From positions 12,439-76,438 of the forward strand of contig CAYNPH010000027.1 of NCBI GenBank assembly GCA_964399035.1: a stretch of 64,000 nucleotides of DNA, written 5' to 3'. The notes beneath the pieces are model-generated. The model made no database searches, was not told where the DNA came from, and was given only the letters and a program-made list of their open reading frames with translations. This stretch comes from WAOL01 sp964399035 (GTDB lineage Archaea > Thermoproteota > Thermoprotei_A > Sulfolobales > NBVN01). Shown piece after piece: positions 17,728 to 26,711 of this stretch (its first letter is position 1; every line of letters starts with the position of its first letter). A program made the position numbers and the translations under genes.

Positions 17728-18018
17728 TTAGTAGGGTGGGACTCCCCAGTACGTTACCCACCACGGCAGTGGGTAGTGTGTGTAGGTCGCTGGGTTAGCG
17801 GCGTAGTAGGTCCATAGCCACCTCCATCCCCAGCCCCAAGCGGGCCATCCCCAGTATCTCCAGTACCACCACCTAGCGCCCCACGGGTACCTGAAGAGCC
17901 ACCAGCACGCGCCTCTACCGAACACCCATCCAGGTCTTAGCCATGGCGGTAGGTAGCTGAATGGGCCGTTTCCAGGCCAGGGTCCTCTCCATCCTCCTCT
18001 CCATCCCCATCCGGGCAT
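17728..18018 (-). CDS. Extremely tryptophan-rich small protein
   Basis: 96 residues containing 22 Trp by my count, plus many Gly, Pro, Arg and Tyr, e.g. MPGWGWRGGWRGPWPG and WGARWWYWRYWGWPAWGW. There is no signal peptide, no long hydrophobic helix and no recognised domain. ATG 18018 has GGTGGG about three bases upstream and a box A (TCCTTATTAATTT on the minus strand, 18047-18059) at the right distance, so expression is credible. Translation further upstream is not supported. Function unknown; cation-pi-rich, low-complexity chains can bind membranes, nucleic acid or form condensates, which is inference. Confidence 0.72.
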   Translation of the reverse strand: MPGWGWRGGWRGPWPGNGPFSYLPPWLRPGWVFGRGACWWLFRYPWGARWWYWRYWGWPAWGWGWRWLWTYYAANPATYTHYPLPWWVTYWGVPPY

Positions 18019-18046
18019 GTTCCCACCATTTTGTGTTATGGCACAG

Positions 18047-18059
18047 AAATTAATAAGGA
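18047..18059 (-). promoter_or_regulatory. Box A promoter for the Trp-rich gene pair
   Basis: TCCTTATTAATTT on the minus strand, centred about 35 bases before ATG 18018. The predicted start of transcription near 18027 leaves a leader of about nine bases holding the GGTGGG ribosome site. Confidence 0.5.
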
Positions 18060-18114
18060 TTACGTGCAATAACACGAAAGTATCCTTAATGCGGATTAAA
18101 GAGGTTGCGGTGAT

Positions 18115-19371
18115 TTAGTGTATCATTAGGAGGAGAACGGTCGCGAGGCTGGATGTGCCTATGATGTCGGCAAGGCTCGTAAGCACGGGTGCCAAAACGT
18201 TATCCGGATCTATGCCGACCTTGAAGGACATTATTGCTGCGTAGTACGTCAGAACCGATATTATCGCGGTGAGCATTAACCCTGCAATCAGCACTGTAGT
18301 GAATACCTTGAAACCCCATGCGGGCGTCGCGCCTCCCCAAAGCGCGATCGTGTAACCGAAAACGCCAAGCGCCCCAAAAATCATTACCGCGTGGATCACG
18401 TTAACGATGAATTGTGAGATAACCCACTTATCCCTTGGGACGACCTCAGCACGCACCTTACCTAGGTGTAGGGAGGTTGAGAGCCTCGCGGAGAACCTGC
18501 ACGCTATGGCTCCTCCATCTTCTAGGAACGCGGGGATCACTGCGAGGACCCCTAATCCCTGAATTATTGCTTCAATGTTTACCAGCAGGATTATACCTGC
18601 AGCCATGCTGAATGACGTTGCCAACATTATGACGGGTAAGTTCTGCTTTATGATCCTCCAAGCCCTAACGTACGTTCCCTTGCGTTTGTACTTAATTATG
18701 ATTAACGCTGTAATGATTGACGCAAGGGTAAGAAGCGTGGCAACCACCATAGTCCTTAGATGCGGAGGCAACCTAACAGCTACCTCGTAACTAGCTATTA
18801 TTGTCGGGACGGTTATCAAGTCACCGAAGAGTGTCGCTATTGGTGCAACGAGGTTATCCGGGTCCAAGCCTCTCTTGAAGGATGTGAAGGCAAGCCACGT
18901 TGTTGCGGGTATCATGAATGCGGCGGAGAAAATCGCTGAGGCCATGGCAGTGAATATCGTCGTGGTTGGTTCGATGCCTGCCTCGGCGCTGATAATCCAA
19001 GCCACGGTTGCGGTTAGCGCACCGACCCAGAAGTTAATGCTTATTAATACCGTTACTAGTGCGGTTAGCTCCTCCTTAATCATCTTCTTGGCGAGTCCCA
19101 AGTGAAGTAGCGTGCCTAGCCGAGATCCGTAGCTAGAGTAGACATCCCCCCTAGCATCGCTTGCCGCAGGAAGTAACGCGATAAGGATCGGCGCGGACTG
19201 AATTATCGGGGAGAAGACCTGCAGGAAGAAACCGGATATATAGTCGCCGAGGTTGCAGAGGATGAGTGAGAAGGCACCTTCCTTAAAGTCCTTCTTAACC
19301 TCCTCAGAGATATCCACACGCCACTCCCTGATCCTCCCTAGCCTCCTCAGCCTCAGCGCCCTTCGCCGCAA
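18115..19371 (-). CDS. MgtE/SLC41-like divalent cation transporter (two fused repeats)
   Basis: 418 residues built from two copies of the MgtE transmembrane domain, without the cytoplasmic CBS gate of bacterial MgtE. Each repeat shows the family pattern: ALLPAASDARGDVYSSYGSRL with LDPDNLVAPIATLFGDL, and AFLEDGGAIACRFSARLST with IDPDNVLAPVLTSLADI. It probably moves Mg2+ or a similar divalent ion across the cell membrane. The N terminus is Arg-rich. TTG 19371 is the only in-frame start after the upstream stop and follows GAGGGGG very closely. Confidence 0.85.
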   Translation of the reverse strand: MRRRALRLRRLGRIREWRVDISEEVKKDFKEGAFSLILCNLGDYISGFFLQVFSPIIQSAPILIALLPAASDARGDVYSSYGSRLGTLLHLGLAKKMIKEELTALVTVLISINFWVGALTATVAWIISAEAGIEPTTTIFTAMASAIFSAAFMIPATTWLAFTSFKRGLDPDNLVAPIATLFGDLITVPTIIASYEVAVRLPPHLRTMVVATLLTLASIITALIIIKYKRKGTYVRAWRIIKQNLPVIMLATSFSMAAGIILLVNIEAIIQGLGVLAVIPAFLEDGGAIACRFSARLSTSLHLGKVRAEVVPRDKWVISQFIVNVIHAVMIFGALGVFGYTIALWGGATPAWGFKVFTTVLIAGLMLTAIISVLTYYAAIMSFKVGIDPDNVLAPVLTSLADIIGTSSLATVLLLMIH

Positions 19372-19434
19372 CCCCCTCGACCGTAATTATTGTGAGGGTA
19401 ACCTTTAATACTACAACTAATTGGTGATGTTTCC

Positions 19435-20652
19435 TCAGTAACCCTTACTTGAGGGCAGTGACGCGGATGCCAGCAACGGTATTAACAGCAATGACGCCAT
19501 AGCCAGCATGAAGCACGACGCTGGAAGCGTGCCTACGGAAATAACGCAGCCTGACATCACGTCATAGAGGTGCCCAGCAATTAACGAGCCCAGAACCTTA
19601 CCAGCATTGCCGGTAGCGTTTATCACCCCGACAGCGACTCCCCTCCTCCCGTAGTAAGTTACGGCAACCTTCCTGCTGACGGACATTACCGCGGAGCCGC
19701 CTACGGACGCTAACGCCCTACCAGTGATTACTAGGGGAAGCGACGGCAACGCCATCATGGACGCCCCAACTAACCCAACCAGTATTGACAGCCTTAGGGA
19801 GACCCTATCACTCACTCTGTCAGAGACCCAGCTAAGCGTGTAGGTTCCGAGGAGGGCGACGATGCTTGAGACAGCGACAGCATCAGCAACCACGTACTTA
19901 GGGATACCTAGGAACTCCTTAATGTACACGTACGTCAAGTCACCGCCGATCACTGAGCCAATGATGCTAGAGCCAGCCACCACTACCGCCAGCGGAACTA
20001 TGGCGATCAACCCAAGCATGGGGGAAGGCTGTGCCCCCGTAGCCCCACGCATCCCGGGTCCCCTAACCTCGTCCCATACCTTAACGTCCCTAACAAGGAA
20101 CGAGAGCGAGGCAGTCAACGCGGATGCAGTGAGGAACAGGAGCGATGATGCCGCAAGCGACGCGGTTAGCGGTGCGTTGGAAAGCATTGAGTACAGTGCG
20201 TTGCCTGCGACAGTGCCGAACGTGCCGGCAGCGAAGTAAACTGCGAAAGCACGCCCACGAACGTCCTTAGGGGCTAACCTACCAAGTATGTACTGCATTG
20301 ACACCCACGCTAGCCCGTTGAGGGCTCCCTGCATTAACCTGACGATGACGAACCAAGTTATGCTGCTTGAGAACCCATACAGCTGGACAGCAAGCGCGTT
20401 CAGCGCGAAGCATACCGCGGCTAGGAGTGATACCTTAAACCCGTACTTATCCGCCACGCTGCCTGCTGCGATGGCTGAGAGAGCCCTAGCGAAGAAAAAC
20501 GCGGAGGTCAGCATCCCAACCCCTAACGCTGTCGCTTCAAGTACGCTCCTAGCGTAGAACGATATCGCCGGTATGCTGATCCTGAAGGCGGCGGTGCCTG
20601 TGAAGCTTATGGAAAGTATCACTAGGATGCTAACTAGTTGAGGGCGATTCAC
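19435..20652 (-). CDS. Major facilitator superfamily transporter
   Basis: 405 residues, 12 predicted helices in two halves. The loop 2-3 motif appears as GSVADKYGFKVS and its counterpart as WVSDRVSDRVSLRLS. The VRLMQGALNGLAWVSMQYI stretch is typical of helix 4-5 in MFS drug or metabolite carriers. The substrate is not predictable. It lies alone between the MgtE-like gene and a hypothetical gene, all on the minus strand. Confidence 0.85.
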   Translation of the reverse strand: MNRPQLVSILVILSISFTGTAAFRISIPAISFYARSVLEATALGVGMLTSAFFFARALSAIAAGSVADKYGFKVSLLAAVCFALNALAVQLYGFSSSITWFVIVRLMQGALNGLAWVSMQYILGRLAPKDVRGRAFAVYFAAGTFGTVAGNALYSMLSNAPLTASLAASSLLFLTASALTASLSFLVRDVKVWDEVRGPGMRGATGAQPSPMLGLIAIVPLAVVVAGSSIIGSVIGGDLTYVYIKEFLGIPKYVVADAVAVSSIVALLGTYTLSWVSDRVSDRVSLRLSILVGLVGASMMALPSLPLVITGRALASVGGSAVMSVSRKVAVTYYGRRGVAVGVINATGNAGKVLGSLIAGHLYDVMSGCVISVGTLPASCFMLAMASLLLIPLLASASLPSSKGY

Positions 20653-20686
20653 ATCACATCACGCTCTTGGTGCTGCCCTAGAGCCC

Positions 20687-21479
20687 TCACTTACCGATGA
20701 TGTACGAGGGTATTATGACTGACGGAACGATAACTAAGCCCGCGCCAACGTCCTCGAAGTTGAAGCCCTTAATCACCTCAGCATCTCTTCTTTCCCTAGC
20801 CAGCAGCGAGAGCGGATCCACGTACGCGAGGAAGGGTTGGGGCTCCTTAAGCGCCTCGGTCTTACTAGTGCCTTTCCTCCTACCCTTACTCGGTTGTGTG
20901 GTTAGGCGCCAGTATCTCTTAGAGTCCTTCACGACCATGTCCTTACGTAGCTCGACGAATTCCTTACTGCTTAACTCACCCTTCCAGAGCCTCTCAAGTA
21001 GCTCCAAGTTCTTGACGTAGTAATCAAGTATGCTGTAATCCGCTATCCTCATGTGTAGCTTAAGCAACGCGTTATTCAACTTGACCGCGGTCTTAACGAT
21101 GCGTGTGGCTAGGTTCAGGACAGTCCTAGAGGGTTCCCCGAAGACTATGAGAGGGGAAACGTAGGCTGACGCCATCACGGCAGACTCAACAACGTCTTCA
21201 GGGACATCACCGAGCACGCTACTCAAGCACCTCACGAGCTCGGAAAGCTCCTTACTCGGGTAGTGAAGCGGCTTAACCTGTCTCGTCGGCGAGAGACCTC
21301 TTCCTCTGAGTTCCTTAAGCACGAGGGGTGATATGCCGAGAACCCTGTACTTGAACCTACGGTTAAGCCACCGAAGGAAGTTAGGGGTGAGGTCGTCATG
21401 CGGGTCTAACAGCACGACGCCACGAAGGTTCTTTACGAGCGCTGCGTACCTAGAGAACGAAACCGACAGCAGCGACCAC
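20687..21479 (-). CDS. Unknown conserved-looking protein, start requires a +1 frameshift or non-standard codon
   Basis: Soluble, charged protein of about 242-263 residues; I recognise no family. The shortest reading starts at GTG 21415 (VLLDPHDDLTP), but the 21 codons before it also look coding (RYAALVKNLRGV) and contain no ATG, GTG or TTG. A box A (TTTTTAGCT, minus, 21501-21509) predicts transcription beginning at about 21479, exactly at a GTG in the neighbouring frame. Removing one T from the TTT run at 21460-21462 joins the two. The Lys/Arg-rich middle (KGRRKGTSK) could contact nucleic acid. Function unknown. Confidence 0.6.
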
Positions 21480-21509
21480 CCCTAAATTAGGGGGTGCTTA
21501 AGCTAAAAA
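21477..21509 (-). promoter_or_regulatory. Box A with adjacent palindrome before the 263-residue unknown gene
   Basis: TTTTTAGCT (minus strand, 21501-21509) is followed at once by the imperfect palindrome CACCCCTAAATTAGGGGGTG (21477-21496), which covers the predicted transcription start. This position is typical of an archaeal repressor operator. The regulator is unknown. Confidence 0.4.
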
Positions 21510-21531
21510 CATGTATTTCGTTTTAAGTTAC

Positions 21532-22038
21532 CTACTCCTTAACCACGATCTTCTTTACCATACTGCAGCGCTTGACTAGCGGGAGCTTAGGTATGTGCTT
21601 AGGTATGACCACCTCATCAACTAGTTTTATTGCCCTAACCTTCCTTTCGATGACCTCCCACGTCACGTCGTCAGCGAACACGAGTCTACTCATGTTTGTG
21701 AACACTACGGGCTTATCGAGGGCTTCGAGGTCATCCTTACTTACCTCGAGTTCACTCACACCCGATATCACTTCGAAGTCCTTGATCTCCTTCGTGGCTT
21801 CCTTAGCCGCCTTTATAGGTGCGGTAGCTATGACTAACCCCGTCTTACCTAGATCCTTGCTGACCTCAACCAACGCTATCACGTTCTTCATCGCTTCATT
21901 CATTAGTGCCCCGATGTTAGTGCCTATTTCCTTCGCTATCTTGCTGAACTTCTCGTAGAGTTCCGGATCGAGGCCCCTTATGGTGTATATCCTGGTTCTG
22001 TAGGTGCGTTCCCTTTCGTCTTTCTCCTCCCCTGTCAT
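21532..22038 (-). CDS. Probable ribbon-helix-helix-type protein of unknown role
   Basis: 168 residues. The N-terminal ~60 (RTRIYTIRGLDPELYEKFSKIAKE and IGALMNEAMKN) fit a ribbon-helix-helix DNA-binding fold. The remainder, rich in Val, Lys and Glu, has no recognised fold and ends in a basic tail. No catalytic motif is seen. It could regulate its own operon or a neighbour. Transcribed alone; the next gene upstream is a small membrane protein 62 bases away. Confidence 0.65.
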   Translation of the reverse strand: MTGEEKDERERTYRTRIYTIRGLDPELYEKFSKIAKEIGTNIGALMNEAMKNVIALVEVSKDLGKTGLVIATAPIKAAKEATKEIKDFEVISGVSELEVSKDDLEALDKPVVFTNMSRLVFADDVTWEVIERKVRAIKLVDEVVIPKHIPKLPLVKRCSMVKKIVVKE

Positions 22039-22100
22039 TTTGTTGACCCCGGTATTACAAGTATTACTAGGATTAAAAAGTATTACTCATATTGCAAGAA

Positions 22101-22442
22101 CTACTTCCGGGCACGCTTATAGGTCAGCAACAACGCGAGTAAGACAATCACGATAAGCAACGCTAACGTTATTGCGGCAAGTAACCTCGTTACGTCGTTC
22201 GACGCCATCACAGTGACGGTCTTAGTTGTTACGGCGAACTTAGTGACCGTAATCGTGTAGGGGGAGCACGTAAGGAACTCTGTCGTGGTGACGGTGACTG
22301 TAGTGGTGCTAACGCTGTTGCTGGCGTTAACGACGTTCTCCGCCCATGCTGGGGCGTAAGGAGTAGGTAGCATCACCGCAAGCAGCATCATCACCAGTAA
22401 CACAGTGCCTAACACTTCTGCGGGGAACTCGCACCGACCCAT
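22101..22442 (-). CDS. Small secreted Thr/Val-rich protein with C-terminal membrane anchor
   Basis: 113 residues: a hydrophobic signal segment (~10-27), a short Thr/Val-rich extracellular part (STTTVTVTTTEF and ITVTKFAVTTKTVTV), one transmembrane helix (~88-107) and a KRARK cytoplasmic tail. This layout is common for small crenarchaeal cell-envelope proteins. No enzymatic motif; function unknown. It is divergent from the ACT-domain regulator, with a 121-base A/T-rich gap between them. Confidence 0.65.
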   Translation of the reverse strand: MGRCEFPAEVLGTVLLVMMLLAVMLPTPYAPAWAENVVNASNSVSTTTVTVTTTEFLTCSPYTITVTKFAVTTKTVTVMASNDVTRLLAAITLALLIVIVLLALLLTYKRARK

Positions 22443-22563
22443 GGTGATTTCGCTTAGTAAATGTGCTAATAAACTATTTAACTGTTTAACTATTAATTAC
22501 GAGTTCAAGACATCGTTACTCATTAATTAAGGACCTTACGGAATACAACACAGGTGTTCTAGA

Positions 22564-23232
22564 TTGAGGGTATCAAGAGCATCCGAGGCCGTCCGAGAGT
22601 ACGTGATGTCCCGCCCCTTCCTTAGGGAGTGCCTTGAGAAGGGAGTCGTTAATTACAGCGCCCTTGCCCGGACGATCGTGGACGAACTTCGGAAGTCAGG
22701 TATAGACACGTCGGTCGGCGCTGTTAAGATGGCCTTGATTAGGACTAGGGAGGACCTTCTACGTATTAGGGAATCACTTGATGAGAAGATAAAAGAAATA
22801 ATAGCGTCATCAGTCATCGAGTTACAGACTGATCTCGTAGTCATCAATGCCTTCAGGAACGCCGTGATTCCGAAGCTCGCGTCGATAATTAACGTGGTTG
22901 GAGGCGCTAGGTTTTTCCAGTTAACACAGGGCACGGTGTCACTCACGATAATAGCTGCTAGGGAGGTGCTGGACGACCTCGTGAAGCTGATAGGTGAGGA
23001 CAACATAGTCGAGATACTCGAAGACCAGACCGCCATAGTCATGGTTAGCCCCGAGGAAATAACGCGCACGCCCGGCGTGATAGCGTACATGACCTCAGCC
23101 CTAGCAAACAACGGGATCAACATAACGCAGATAATCTCATGTCACAGGGAAACCGTCATAGTATGCGACAGGAGTGAAGCATCCAAGGCATACACAGTGC
23201 TCGAGAACCTCATCTCATCCGCGAGGAAGTAG
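22564..23232 (+). CDS. Helix-turn-helix plus ACT-domain protein upstream of argG
   Basis: 222 residues. The N-terminal ~75 look like a winged or tri-helical DNA-binding region (VNYSALARTIVDELRKSG, VGAVKMALIRTRE). The rest resembles two ACT domains, with the second very clear (GVIAYMTSALANNGINITQIISC). ACT domains usually bind amino acids. TTG 22564 has AGGTG upstream and a box A (CATTAATTAAGG) about 37 bases before it. Because argG and argH follow after a gap full of repeated GTAAC sites, it is a candidate regulator of arginine synthesis; that link is inference. Confidence 0.75.
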   Translation: MRVSRASEAVREYVMSRPFLRECLEKGVVNYSALARTIVDELRKSGIDTSVGAVKMALIRTREDLLRIRESLDEKIKEIIASSVIELQTDLVVINAFRNAVIPKLASIINVVGGARFFQLTQGTVSLTIIAAREVLDDLVKLIGEDNIVEILEDQTAIVMVSPEEITRTPGVIAYMTSALANNGINITQIISCHRETVIVCDRSEASKAYTVLENLISSARK

Positions 23233-23238
23233 GTTTGG

Positions 23239-23312
23239 GTTACTCCATTTGTTGTATATGTAACTTATAGTTTTTATTTAGTAACATATGTTACAGAATA
23301 TATTTAAATTTT
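23239..23312 (+). promoter_or_regulatory. argG promoter with GTAAC/GTTAC site array
   Basis: GTTAC at 23239, GTAAC at 23260, and a perfect palindrome GTAACATATGTTAC at 23281-23294. The first three sites begin exactly 21 bases apart, two turns of the helix. The palindrome abuts the box A (ATATTTAAATTTTA, ~23299-23312). Transcription should begin near 23332, nine bases before the argG ATG. The arrangement looks like an operator array for a dimeric or larger regulator placed upstream of the core promoter. Confidence 0.6.
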
Positions 23313-23340
23313 ACATAATGCTAGAGAAAGGTGCTAAACC

Positions 23341-24564
23341 ATGAAGGTAGTACTCGCGTTCTCAGGCGGTTTAGACACCTCCGTGATCCTGCACTTACTT
23401 CAGGAAAGGATGGGTGCGGAAGTAATCACGGTAACTGTGGATGTCGGTCAAAAGGAGGACTTTAACGCCATTAAGGAGAAGGCGTACGCCCTCGGAGCCC
23501 TCAAGCATTACTACGTAGACGCTAAGCAGGAGTTCGTCGAGAAGTACGTCGCACCAGCAATAAAGGCGAATGCCCTCTATGAAGGAGCATACCCACTCTC
23601 AACAGCCTTAGCCAGGCCTTTAATAGTTGAGAAGGTTGTTGAGGTCGCACTCAAGGAAGGAACGCCCTACATAGCACACGGATGCACAGGGAAGGGCAAC
23701 GATCAAGTGAGGTTCGACATTGCGGTCAAGGCTCTATACCCGGAGGCAGAGGTAATAGCCCCTGTTCGGGAGTGGGGCCTAACGCGGGACTGGGAGCTGA
23801 AGTATGCCTCAGAGCACGGCATACCGGTCAGCCACGGCATATACAGCATCGACGAAAACCTGTGGGGCAGGAGCATAGAGGGCGGCGTCCTCGAGGATCC
23901 CTATAATGAGCCGCCCGAGGAGGTGTTTGAGTGGACTACCGCGCCGGAACTAGCGCCGGACACCCCCGAGTACTTAAGCATAGAGTTTGGGGGAGGAATT
24001 CCCGTAGCCGTGAACGGCGTGAAGTTGCCGCTGACGAACATCATATCGTTACTTAATGCGGTGGCAGGGAAGCATGGCGTCGGGAGGATAGACCACATGG
24101 AGGACAGGACCGTAGGGATAAAGAGCAGGGAGGTTTACGAAGCACCCGCAGCCATCACGCTGATTAAAGCACACAAGGACCTCGAGAAGCTGGTGCTAAC
24201 GAAGTGGGAACTAATGTTCAAGGAGCTAGCCGACAACACCTGGTCATGGCTCGTCTACAATGGGCTGTGGTTCGAACCCCTCCGAGAGGAGCTAACGGAG
24301 CTGATAAACCTAATGAACGAAGGCGTCGAGGGCGAGGTTAAGCTGAAGTTATTCAAAGGCACAGCAACAGTGGTCGGCAGGTCCTCTCCCTACGCGCTTT
24401 ACGACCTGAAGCTATCGTCCTACGAAAGCATAAGCTCATTCGACCAAAGCCTCGGCAAAGGATTCACTCAGCTCTGGGGCCTCCAATCAACCGTTGCCGC
24501 AGCACTGAGGAGGAAGGTTAAGGCAGAGGCGGTGGCGCCAACTTGTACAGGAAGGAGCTCCTAG
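23341..24564 (+). CDS. argG: Argininosuccinate synthase
   Basis: Joins citrulline and aspartate using ATP in arginine synthesis. 407 residues, normal length. The N-type ATP pyrophosphatase loop is at the very start (VLAFSGGLDTSVILH), followed by HGCTGKGNDQVRFD and the EDRTVGIKSREVYEAP region that are signatures of the family. The ATG has AAGGTG eight bases upstream. It overlaps argH by 22 bases, so the two are co-translated. Confidence 0.97.
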   Translation: MKVVLAFSGGLDTSVILHLLQERMGAEVITVTVDVGQKEDFNAIKEKAYALGALKHYYVDAKQEFVEKYVAPAIKANALYEGAYPLSTALARPLIVEKVVEVALKEGTPYIAHGCTGKGNDQVRFDIAVKALYPEAEVIAPVREWGLTRDWELKYASEHGIPVSHGIYSIDENLWGRSIEGGVLEDPYNEPPEEVFEWTTAPELAPDTPEYLSIEFGGGIPVAVNGVKLPLTNIISLLNAVAGKHGVGRIDHMEDRTVGIKSREVYEAPAAITLIKAHKDLEKLVLTKWELMFKELADNTWSWLVYNGLWFEPLREELTELINLMNEGVEGEVKLKLFKGTATVVGRSSPYALYDLKLSSYESISSFDQSLGKGFTQLWGLQSTVAAALRRKVKAEAVAPTCTGRSS

Positions 24565-25874
24565 GCGAGGTAAGCGACCCGGAAGTACAGGCGTACACGT
24601 CCTCCATGAAGGACGACGTAAGCATTGCTAAGGAAGTAGTGGAGATCATGATGGCCCACGTGAGGGAATTGAGCGAGAGGGGCTTAATGCCTAGCGACGC
24701 CGCAGCTAAGGTAACGCAGGTCCTAACCGAACTACTTGCGGACCCGTCCCCGCTCCTCGAAATCGAGGCGGAGGACATCCATGAAGCCCTAGAAAAGTAC
24801 TTGGCGAACATGGTGGGTTCGGATGCAGGCTGGGTTGGTTTAGGGAGGAGCAGGAACGACCACGTAGCCGCCGCGCTGAGGTCGCGGATGCTTAAGTCAG
24901 TTAACGAGCTGGTCAAGGCGATACGCGGGCTGCGTGAGGCATTAATTCGTAAGGCGTTAGAACACCTCGACACGCTGATGCCTGCCTTCACCCACTTACA
25001 GCCAGCTCAAGTCACGACACTAGCTCACTACCTGGCGTGGGTGGAGGAGTCCCTCGCAACGTACGAGGGCGTGCTAAGGTTCGTCGCCAATGAAGTGCTG
25101 AGTGAGTCACCATTAGGTAGTGGTGCGTGCGTAACCACTAACGCACCGTTAGATCGTGAGTCCCTCGCGAAGAAGGCAGGATTCACGCGGATAGTTACGA
25201 ACTCCATAAGAGGCGCGGGAGGGAGGGACTTCCTAATGATCACGTCAGCGATACTCACGTGCCTCTCCGTGACCCTAAGCAGGTTCGCGGAGGATCTAGT
25301 GGTATTCACAACGCCGCAATTCAATTACTTAGATGTACCGCAGGACTTCCTAGCAACCAGTAGCTTAATGCCCCACAAGAAGAATCAAGTGGTTGCCGAG
25401 ATCATCAGGTCGTGGGGAGGCGAGAGCATAGGGCACCTCACGTCACTACTAGCCATAGTGAAGGGGGTGCCGTCAGGGTACTCGCTGGACCTTCAGGAAG
25501 CGAACAAGCACGCGATTAAGCTAGTAGATCGGACCCTAGAGACCGTGAAGGTACTACGTAAGCTCGTGGAGGGGATAGAACCCATTAAGGGCAGGTTACT
25601 TGAGGATGTTGAGAAGTACCCGATCCTAGCAACTGACTACGCCGAACTCATTTCCCTGAAGAGAGGGGTGCCTTACCGCGAAGCCCACGCACTCGTAGCT
25701 AAGGCCGTCAAGGAGTTCCGCGGTGTTAACGAGCTGTACGGGATACTGGCGAAGTACTTAGGACACACGCTAAGCCCCGGGGAAAGTATAGTGAAGCCGC
25801 ATCCCGGCTCGCCTAACCCGGAAAAGCTCGGGCAACACCTCAGGGAGAGGCTAAGGGAGTTGGCGGGGACCTAA
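24543..25874 (+). CDS. argH: Argininosuccinate lyase
   Basis: Splits argininosuccinate into arginine and fumarate. 443 residues of the fumarase/aspartase superfamily. Signature SSLMPHKKNQVVAE matches the GSSxMPxKxN loop, with small differences (TSSLMPHKKN). GLGRSRNDHVAAALR and FTHLQPAQVTTLAHYL carry the other active-site residues. It starts with TTG inside the end of argG. Its 3' end overlaps a convergent gene by 35 bases. Confidence 0.96.
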   Translation: MYRKELLGEVSDPEVQAYTSSMKDDVSIAKEVVEIMMAHVRELSERGLMPSDAAAKVTQVLTELLADPSPLLEIEAEDIHEALEKYLANMVGSDAGWVGLGRSRNDHVAAALRSRMLKSVNELVKAIRGLREALIRKALEHLDTLMPAFTHLQPAQVTTLAHYLAWVEESLATYEGVLRFVANEVLSESPLGSGACVTTNAPLDRESLAKKAGFTRIVTNSIRGAGGRDFLMITSAILTCLSVTLSRFAEDLVVFTTPQFNYLDVPQDFLATSSLMPHKKNQVVAEIIRSWGGESIGHLTSLLAIVKGVPSGYSLDLQEANKHAIKLVDRTLETVKVLRKLVEGIEPIKGRLLEDVEKYPILATDYAELISLKRGVPYREAHALVAKAVKEFRGVNELYGILAKYLGHTLSPGESIVKPHPGSPNPEKLGQHLRERLRELAGT

Positions 25875-26682
25875 CAACGTACTGCTCACAGAACTCAGTG
25901 AAGGACCACCTCCCGCCGCCACGCTTAATAATGTCGAGCACCGCGTTGACCTTCACAGCACGCATCGACGCAACCGCGTTAACGCCCTCAGCGAAAAGCG
26001 GGATCGGGTGCACGCCTGCAGTAGGACCGACTAGGACTAGGGTGGAGCCCGCCTTCCTCAAGGATAGTATATGGTCTAGGGTATCGTTAACGAGTGTCGC
26101 GCCAGTAACCACTAAGGTGTCGACCTCCGGAGCTAATCTAGGGAGAGCCGAGTCGCTTAACGCGCCACGACACCTCATCGCAGCGCATCTCTCAACAACA
26201 TACACTTCCCGAGCACCGCGCTCCTTCAGTGCCCGCACTAAGGGACCCATATGCCCGATGACGAGAACCTTACCGGAAGCCACGCGCGGCACCGCGGAAA
26301 TTATGTCAGTCCCAACCTCAATACTGAGTTCCCGGTACTGACCAGCACCCCAGAGCAGGTAAGAGGACACGGCGTTAACCGCGGCCACACCCACGCTCTT
26401 CTCCAGCGGGTTAAGGGAGGAGACAAGCGATAATACCTCAGTGACACTATTAACAAGCTTTACCGGCGTGACCCTCACGCCAGCCACGTCCTCAAGGGGC
26501 GTCAGCGCCACCCCCAGGTACTCCTCCCCGCCACACTCGACTAGGACGTAGGAATACATCACCCCGACACCATACTCAACAATCTTTAAGGATGCACCCA
26601 CACGCTCAAGTTGCTTAGACACCCACGAAGCTACCCTATCAATGAGCACGTCACGTAACCCCCAAGTAAGTGAGTAGGGCAA
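25840..26682 (-). CDS. DUF364/DUF4213 putative heavy-metal-binding protein
   Basis: 280 residues. The N-terminal part matches DUF4213 (an enolase-N-like domain) and the C-terminal part matches the DUF364 Rossmann-like domain (VLVIGHMGPLVRALKERG, TLVVTGATLVNDTLDHIL, VLVGPTAGVHPIPLF). These proteins are thought to bind metal chelates, but the function is not proven. Gene is convergent with argH and overlaps it by 35 bases. Confidence 0.82.
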   Translation of the reverse strand: MPYSLTWGLRDVLIDRVASWVSKQLERVGASLKIVEYGVGVMYSYVLVECGGEEYLGVALTPLEDVAGVRVTPVKLVNSVTEVLSLVSSLNPLEKSVGVAAVNAVSSYLLWGAGQYRELSIEVGTDIISAVPRVASGKVLVIGHMGPLVRALKERGAREVYVVERCAAMRCRGALSDSALPRLAPEVDTLVVTGATLVNDTLDHILSLRKAGSTLVLVGPTAGVHPIPLFAEGVNAVASMRAVKVNAVLDIIKRGGGRWSFTEFCEQYVVRSPPTPLASP

Positions 26683-26711
26683 CCTAGTAAATGATGCGTT
26701 ACGCCCTCAAC

